Of a DNA stretch of 64,000 bases, positions 59,884-64,000 are shown in pieces. How positions within the stretch are numbered: position 1 is the stretch's first letter; every line of letters begins with the position of its first letter. Both the position numbers and the translations under genes were made by a program. The notes under the pieces were generated by a model. It did not search any database. It had not been told where the DNA came from and worked only from the letters and a program-made list of their open reading frames with translations. Source of the stretch: Rhodanobacter panaciterrae (GTDB lineage: Bacteria; Pseudomonadota; Gammaproteobacteria; Xanthomonadales; Rhodanobacteraceae); contig NZ_BMXT01000001.1 of assembly GCF_014651895.1 (NCBI RefSeq), positions 372,001 to 436,000 of the forward strand. The letters are read 5' to 3'.

Positions 59884-60601
59884 TGCCCATCAGCGAGACG
59901 CCGGCAGGAAGGTTGAACCTCGTCAGCATACGCCGTTCGCTGGAAAAAATAGCGTAGAGGGTCGAGTTGATGAATAGTGATGGGGTTTCCGTACCGGACG
60001 ATCTTTTGCGCGAGACGATTCGATCCTTCAGCCGTGCCAGTACCGCAAGCGGAAGCAGAAGCGTGTTGAAATAGGTGACCCTGTCAACGTGCAGGCCACT
60101 CTCGTTGAAAACCCGGCGCAAAGTTCGGGCGGTATAACGGCGCTTGTGGTGCAGGAAGACATCGTGCTCGCTCCGCAGCCACTGATATGCAGGTACGGTG
60201 ATCAGCATCCGACCACCCGGCGCCAAGTGTTTCCGAAGAGCGGTAAGCGTTTCCACGTCCTCATCGATGTGTTCGAGTACGTCGAACATGCAGATGAGAT
60301 CGAACTGCTCGCCCGGGAAAGGTATGTTGTCCGGGCAGTTGCCGGCACGTATGGTGAATCGGTCAAGGGTTTTCTCGGATGAAAGTTTTCTGGCGTTGTC
60401 ATCCATTTCGAGGGCGCTCACGCTTCCATGCAGTGACAGCATCATCAGATTGCCACCGGTTCCCGAGCCTACTTCAAGAATGCGCGCGGGGTGTGTCAGC
60501 CCCATTGTCTCGATGATATGCCCGAGGATTTTTCGGCGTGCGCGGAACCACCAGTGTCTGGATTCCAAGGTTGCCATTTCCACATAGGCCTCAGGGTTCA
60601 C
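59867..60601 (-). CDS. Class I SAM-dependent methyltransferase
   Basis: A 244-residue methyltransferase: LESRHWWFRARRKIL, RILEVGSGTGGNLMML, ALEMDDNARK, ICMFDVLEHIDEDVETLTAL and LAPGGRMLITVPAYQWLRSE HDV. This subgroup stands among GtrA/GtrB-type genes and may methylate a lipid-linked sugar. I chose the GTG start because it adds NPEAYVEMATLE as the family does and overlaps the glycosyltransferase stop by 11 bases; a later ATG is possible. Confidence 0.88.
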   Translation of the reverse strand: MNPEAYVEMATLESRHWWFRARRKILGHIIETMGLTHPARILEVGSGTGGNLMMLSLHGSVSALEMDDNARKLSSEKTLDRFTIRAGNCPDNIPFPGEQFDLICMFDVLEHIDEDVETLTALRKHLAPGGRMLITVPAYQWLRSEHDVFLHHKRRYTARTLRRVFNESGLHVDRVTYFNTLLLPLAVLARLKDRIVSRKRSSGTETPSLFINSTLYAIFSSERRMLTRFNLPAGVSLMGIVRAK

Positions 60602-61553
60602 GACTACCACCGTAGATCTGGCGCACGATATACACCGGTCGTTGCTTTGACTCGGTGTATATCCGGCCGATGTATTCACCCAGAATCCCAACACTCAGCA
60701 GTTGCAGGCTTCCAAAAAACAAGATGGATACCAATAACGAGGCGTAGCCGGGCACGTCGATACCGTAGATCAGCGTTCGGGTGACAATGAATATCAGATA
60801 GACAAGTGTCAGCAACGTACTGAACGAACCGATGTAGGTCCATATACGCAGTGGCACGCTGCTGAAGCTCGTGAACCCCTCAAGAGCGAAATTCCACAAT
60901 TTCCAACCGGTGAACTTGCTTGAGCCTGCCGCCCTTGCCGGACGCGTGTAGTCAAGTACTTCGGTTCGAAAGCCGATCCACGCGAACATGCCTTTCATGA
61001 ACCGTTGTCGCTCAGGAAGGAGCTTCAAAGCATCGACCGAGGCGCGGTTCATCAATCGAAAGTCGCCAACGTTGTTGGGTATTTCCACATGCGAGACGCG
61101 ATTGTGAATCTTGTAGAATAGGTTTGCGGTACCGCGCTTCGCTATCGAGTCGCTGTGGCGGTCAATGCGCCTTGCCAGCACCACATCAGCACCAAGGCGC
61201 CACTTTTCAATCATCTTGATGATCAGTCCGGGCGGGTCCTGAAGATCCGCGTCCATGGGGATAACCGCATCGCCCACCGCTGCGTCTAAGCCTGCGGTCA
61301 AGGCTGCTTCCTTGCCGAAGTTTCGGGACAGTTCGATGATCTTTACCCTAGGGTCGGATCGTGATGCCGCGAGTAGCCGTATGAGTGTGTCGTCCTTGCT
61401 GCCATCGTCGATGCATACAATTTCGAATGCCACAGTGTTGATGCTTGCGAGCGTCGAGGCGATGGTTTCAAAAAATGCCTCGACAGCTGCTCCCTCGTTA
61501 TAGAAGGGGACAACCAGCGACACAACGGGACTTGCTTGCATATCGATACTCAT
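60591..61553 (-). CDS. GtrB-type polyprenyl-phosphate glycosyltransferase (GT2)
   Basis: A 320-residue GT2 enzyme: VSLVVPFYNEGAAVEAFFET, EIVCIDDGSKDDT, IELSRNFGKEAALTAGLDAA, metal-binding PMDADLQDPP and FMKGMFAWIGFRTE. Two C-terminal spans (about 234-256 and 268-290) and the final LGEYIGRIYTESKQRPVYIV are diagnostic of GtrB/DPM1-like enzymes, which load glucose or another hexose onto undecaprenyl phosphate. It heads a four-gene cassette with a methyltransferase, GtrA and a GT39-like enzyme. Confidence 0.92.
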   Translation of the reverse strand: MSIDMQASPVVSLVVPFYNEGAAVEAFFETIASTLASINTVAFEIVCIDDGSKDDTLIRLLAASRSDPRVKIIELSRNFGKEAALTAGLDAAVGDAVIPMDADLQDPPGLIIKMIEKWRLGADVVLARRIDRHSDSIAKRGTANLFYKIHNRVSHVEIPNNVGDFRLMNRASVDALKLLPERQRFMKGMFAWIGFRTEVLDYTRPARAAGSSKFTGWKLWNFALEGFTSFSSVPLRIWTYIGSFSTLLTLVYLIFIVTRTLIYGIDVPGYASLLVSILFFGSLQLLSVGILGEYIGRIYTESKQRPVYIVRQIYGGSREP

Positions 61554-61770
61554 TCTGGCGGTTCAGTGTGGCGTCCCACAGCACAGCCAAATGGTAGCGC
61601 ACTGTCTCGCACTCGCGCCGGGAGTTCGGCGCTTAGATTGTTAGCAGTGGTACTTCTGAAGTCATAGACAGGTGTCAGGCGCTGCGCTTCTACCCTTGAC
61701 GTCGGGATTAAACTTGCTTGATCCAGATTTGACGCTTACCGTCACGCTTTCAACCTAGTAGGAACCTCCC

Positions 61771-63900
61771 ATGAAACCTCTGATTGCCGTGCTGCTGCTT
61801 GCGTTGATGGCTGCGCCTGTGATGGCGGGCGATGTTGTGGACACCACGTTCGTCAAGACTGAGGGCGTGCATGCGTTCAACGTGCGCGATCTGGTGATGA
61901 TGGATCGGGTCAGTGATCCGCAGTTGTCGCCGGACGGGCGTTATGCCGCGTTTGGCGTGCGCAGCACCGATTACGCGGCGAACAAGGGTGTCAGCGCGGT
62001 GTATGTGCTGGATCTGAGCAAAGATGGCCAGCCGGTGAAGGTGGTCGACAAGGGTGGTTCGGCGCGCTGGTCGGCGGATGGGCGCAGCCTGTATTTCGTG
62101 GCGCCGGCCAAAGGTGTGGCGCAATTGTGGCGGGTGGATCTGGGTGGCAAGGGTGGCTTGGATCTGGCCAAGCATGTGGCGCCGGTGCAGGTGAGTCATT
62201 CCGTGCTGGATATTGGCGGTTACAAGCTGTCGCCGGATGGCAAGCAGGTGCTGTTGTCGTATGAAGTGTTCACCGATTGCACCACCTTGGCGTGCACCCA
62301 TCAGCGCGTCGAGGCGCGCGACAAGGACAAGGCCAGCGGTACGTTGTACAGCAAGCTGTTCGTGCGGCACTGGGATACCTGGGCGAATGGTCGGCGCAAC
62401 CAGCTGTTCGTGGCCAGTTTCGACGGCAAGGGGCAGCTGGCGGCCGAGCCGAAGCTGCTGAGCCGCGGCATTGATGGCGACGTGCCGAGCAAGCCGTTTG
62501 GTGACGAGAGCGAGTTCGCGTTTGCGCCGGATGGCAAGAGCGTGTATTTCGATGGGCGCATTGCCGGTACCAGCGAGCCGTGGTCGACCAACTTCGATGT
62601 GTACAGCGTGCCGGTCGATGGCTCGACCCTACCTAGGAACCTCACTGCCGACAACAAGGCGTGGGATGCGTTTCCGGTGGCGTCGCCGGACGGCAAGACG
62701 CTGTACTACCTGGCGATGAAGACGCCGGGTTCCGAGGCCGACCGCTTCGCGATCATGGCGATGGATCTGGCCAGTGGAACCCGGCATGAAGTGGATCCGA
62801 GCTGGGATCGCTCACCCGGTGGCCTGACGATTTCCGCCGACGGCAAGACGCTTTACGTGACGGCCGACGACAACGGCCAGCATCCGCTGTTCGCGATCGA
62901 CGCGGCCAGCGGCAAGGTCAGCCAGTTGGTCGGCGATGGCACGGTAGGCGGCTATTCGATGGCTGCCGGCAAGCTGCTGCTGACGCGCGATGATCTGAAG
63001 CGGCCGTCCGACGTTTACCTTGCCAGCGCCGACGGCAGCGGCCTGAAGCAGATCACCCATTACAACGCGGCCGATCTGAAGAACACGAAGATGGGTGACG
63101 CGGAGTTCTTCACCTTCAAGGGCTGGAACAACGAGACCGTGCAGGGTTATGTGGTCAAGCCGGTCGACTACCAACCGGGCAAGACCTATCCGGTCGCTTT
63201 CATCATCCATGGTGGCCCGCAGGGCGCGATGGAAAATGGCTGGAGCTACCGCTGGAATCCGCAGACCTATGCCGGTCAGGGCTTTGCCGTGGTGACGGTG
63301 AACTTCCACGGTTCCACCGGTTATGGCCAGGCGTTCACCGATGCGATTTCCGGCGACTGGGGCGGCAAGCCGCTGGAAGACCTGAAGCTGGGCTGGAAGG
63401 CCGCGCTGGACAAGTACACCTTCCTGGATGGCGATCGCGCCTGTGCCATGGGTGCCAGCTACGGCGGCTACATGACGTACTGGATCGCGGGCGTGTGGAA
63501 CCAGCCGTGGAAATGCTTGATCGATCACGACGGCGTGTTCGATACGCGCGCGATGTACTACGACACCGAGGAGTTGTGGTTCGAGGAGCGCGAGAACGGC
63601 GGCACCCAGTACGAGCACCCGGAGAACTACGAGAAGTTCAACCCGCTCAACCACGTCAAGGACTGGCGCGTGCCGATGATGGTGATTCATAGCGGCAACG
63701 ATTTCCGCATCCCGATCACCCAGGGCCTGGGCGCGTTCACCGCCATGCAGCGCCGCGGTATTCCCAGTCAGTTCCTGACCTTCCCGGACGAGAACCACTG
63801 GGTGCTGAAGCCGCACAACAGCGTGCAGTGGCATGACGCCGTCAACGAGTGGCTGAAGAAATGGACGGCCAAGGACGCGCCGAAAGCGGCGTCGAACTGA
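61771..63900 (+). CDS. Exported S9 family peptidase (dipeptidyl/acylaminoacyl peptidase type)
   Basis: A 709-residue precursor: signal peptide MKPLIAVLLLALMAAPVMAG, a seven-bladed propeller (PQLSPDGRYAAFGV, WSADGRSLYFVA, FAPDGKSVYFDG, SPDGKTLYYL, SADGKTLYVT), and an alpha/beta hydrolase domain. Catalytic Ser in MGASYGGYMTYW, Asp in HSGNDFRIPI, His in DENHWVLKP. It cuts short peptides outside the cytoplasm, like the paralogue at 26936-28891, to which it is only distantly alike in the propeller. It has its own 217-base leader gap and a terminator, and marks return to core chromosome. Confidence 0.93.
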   Translation: MKPLIAVLLLALMAAPVMAGDVVDTTFVKTEGVHAFNVRDLVMMDRVSDPQLSPDGRYAAFGVRSTDYAANKGVSAVYVLDLSKDGQPVKVVDKGGSARWSADGRSLYFVAPAKGVAQLWRVDLGGKGGLDLAKHVAPVQVSHSVLDIGGYKLSPDGKQVLLSYEVFTDCTTLACTHQRVEARDKDKASGTLYSKLFVRHWDTWANGRRNQLFVASFDGKGQLAAEPKLLSRGIDGDVPSKPFGDESEFAFAPDGKSVYFDGRIAGTSEPWSTNFDVYSVPVDGSTLPRNLTADNKAWDAFPVASPDGKTLYYLAMKTPGSEADRFAIMAMDLASGTRHEVDPSWDRSPGGLTISADGKTLYVTADDNGQHPLFAIDAASGKVSQLVGDGTVGGYSMAAGKLLLTRDDLKRPSDVYLASADGSGLKQITHYNAADLKNTKMGDAEFFTFKGWNNETVQGYVVKPVDYQPGKTYPVAFIIHGGPQGAMENGWSYRWNPQTYAGQGFAVVTVNFHGSTGYGQAFTDAISGDWGGKPLEDLKLGWKAALDKYTFLDGDRACAMGASYGGYMTYWIAGVWNQPWKCLIDHDGVFDTRAMYYDTEELWFEERENGGTQYEHPENYEKFNPLNHVKDWRVPMMVIHSGNDFRIPITQGLGAFTAMQRRGIPSQFLTFPDENHWVLKPHNSVQWHDAVNEWLKKWTAKDAPKAASN

Positions 63901-63916
63901 TCCACCTCGTGTGATG

Positions 63917-63945
63917 AAAACGGCGGCCTTCAGGCCGCCGTTTTT
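63917..63945 (+). terminator. Rho-independent terminator after the S9 peptidase gene
   Basis: AAAA, stem CGGCGGCCT / AGGCCGCCG with a tight loop, then TTTTT. It can also serve the converging gene on the right edge. Confidence 0.92.
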
Positions 63946-63964
63946 GTTCGCACCTACCGCCGGA

Positions 63965-64000
63965 TCACAGCCACTTCGCCCGCTTGAGCGCGAGGAAAAT
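63965..64000 (-). CDS. 3' end of a minus-strand gene, cut by the window edge
   Basis: The minus strand is open from the right edge and ends in TGA after IFLALKRAKWL. A C-terminus of this type (hydrophobic span, then basic residues and WL) is usual for inner-membrane transporters, CorA among them, but twelve codons do not allow a firm call. The terminator to its left faces both genes. Confidence 0.35.
   Translation of the reverse strand: MFLALKRAKWL

Noticed and set aside
1..64000. tRNA, rRNA, phage integrase or transposase genes
   Set aside because: None was recognised on either strand, so the glycan region cannot be called an integrated element with defined ends.

Overview
The window looks like chromosomal DNA of a GC-rich gammaproteobacterium of the order Xanthomonadales (Lysobacterales), most likely the Rhodanobacteraceae (Rhodanobacter/Dyella-like). 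Supporting signs are large TonB-dependent receptors next to secreted S9 peptidases, a Nudix-ThiE-like fusion after folA, the pilB-pilC-pilD-coaE order, and dispersed GC-rich palindromic repeats between genes. This assignment is inference from gene content; no rRNA or tRNA was seen.

Region 1 (1-24 kb) is mostly ordinary chromosome. In order it holds an envelope protein with GSGD repeats (cut by the window edge), an ArsB/NhaD-type permease, a GST, the conserved ybbP-ybbA/tesA locus whose divergent start codons share one CATG, an OmpR-type two-component pair, a one-piece 3-oxoacid CoA-transferase (fused A and B subunits), a BlaI-type repressor with an M56 membrane peptidase behind a paired operator, and a periplasmic isoaspartyl peptidase. 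A thioredoxin-like protein, a beta-propeller protein and a TonB receptor form a possible metal or cofactor locus. A RegB/RegA (PrrB/PrrA)-type redox pair, a POT peptide transporter, dgkA and a lemA-TPM-TPM operon follow.

Region 2 (24-38 kb) holds a second TonB receptor with an S9 peptidase (peptide use), lgt-thyA, folA-mutT, and coaE, pilD, pilC and pilB on the minus strand.

Region 3 (37-61.5 kb) is an accessory glycan region, more AT-rich in places. Gmd, a flippase, a perosamine-synthase-like aminotransferase, a GNAT acetyltransferase, a C-methyltransferase, several methyltransferases, glycosyltransferases and a WbsX-like protein can make and assemble a GDP-4-keto-6-deoxymannose-derived surface glycan. 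Downstream, on the same strand as pilBCD, are two paralogous multi-pass TMTC-like glycosyltransferases in one operon, then two major pilin genes each with its own sigma-54-type promoter, then a GT39-like enzyme and a GtrA/methyltransferase/GtrB cassette. The pilin genes are about 19 kb from pilB, so the glycan genes lie between pilin and pilus motor, and the context suggests pilin or surface glycosylation.

The most unusual observation is that one of the two TMTC-like proteins has extra hydrophilic loops, absent from its neighbour paralogue, whose DNA resembles the dispersed intergenic repeats. The repeats seem to have been taken up in frame as coding sequence. Another copy of the same repeat family supplies the ribosome binding site of the ybbP-like gene. 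The window closes with a second S9 peptidase, its terminator, and the last codons of a minus-strand gene.
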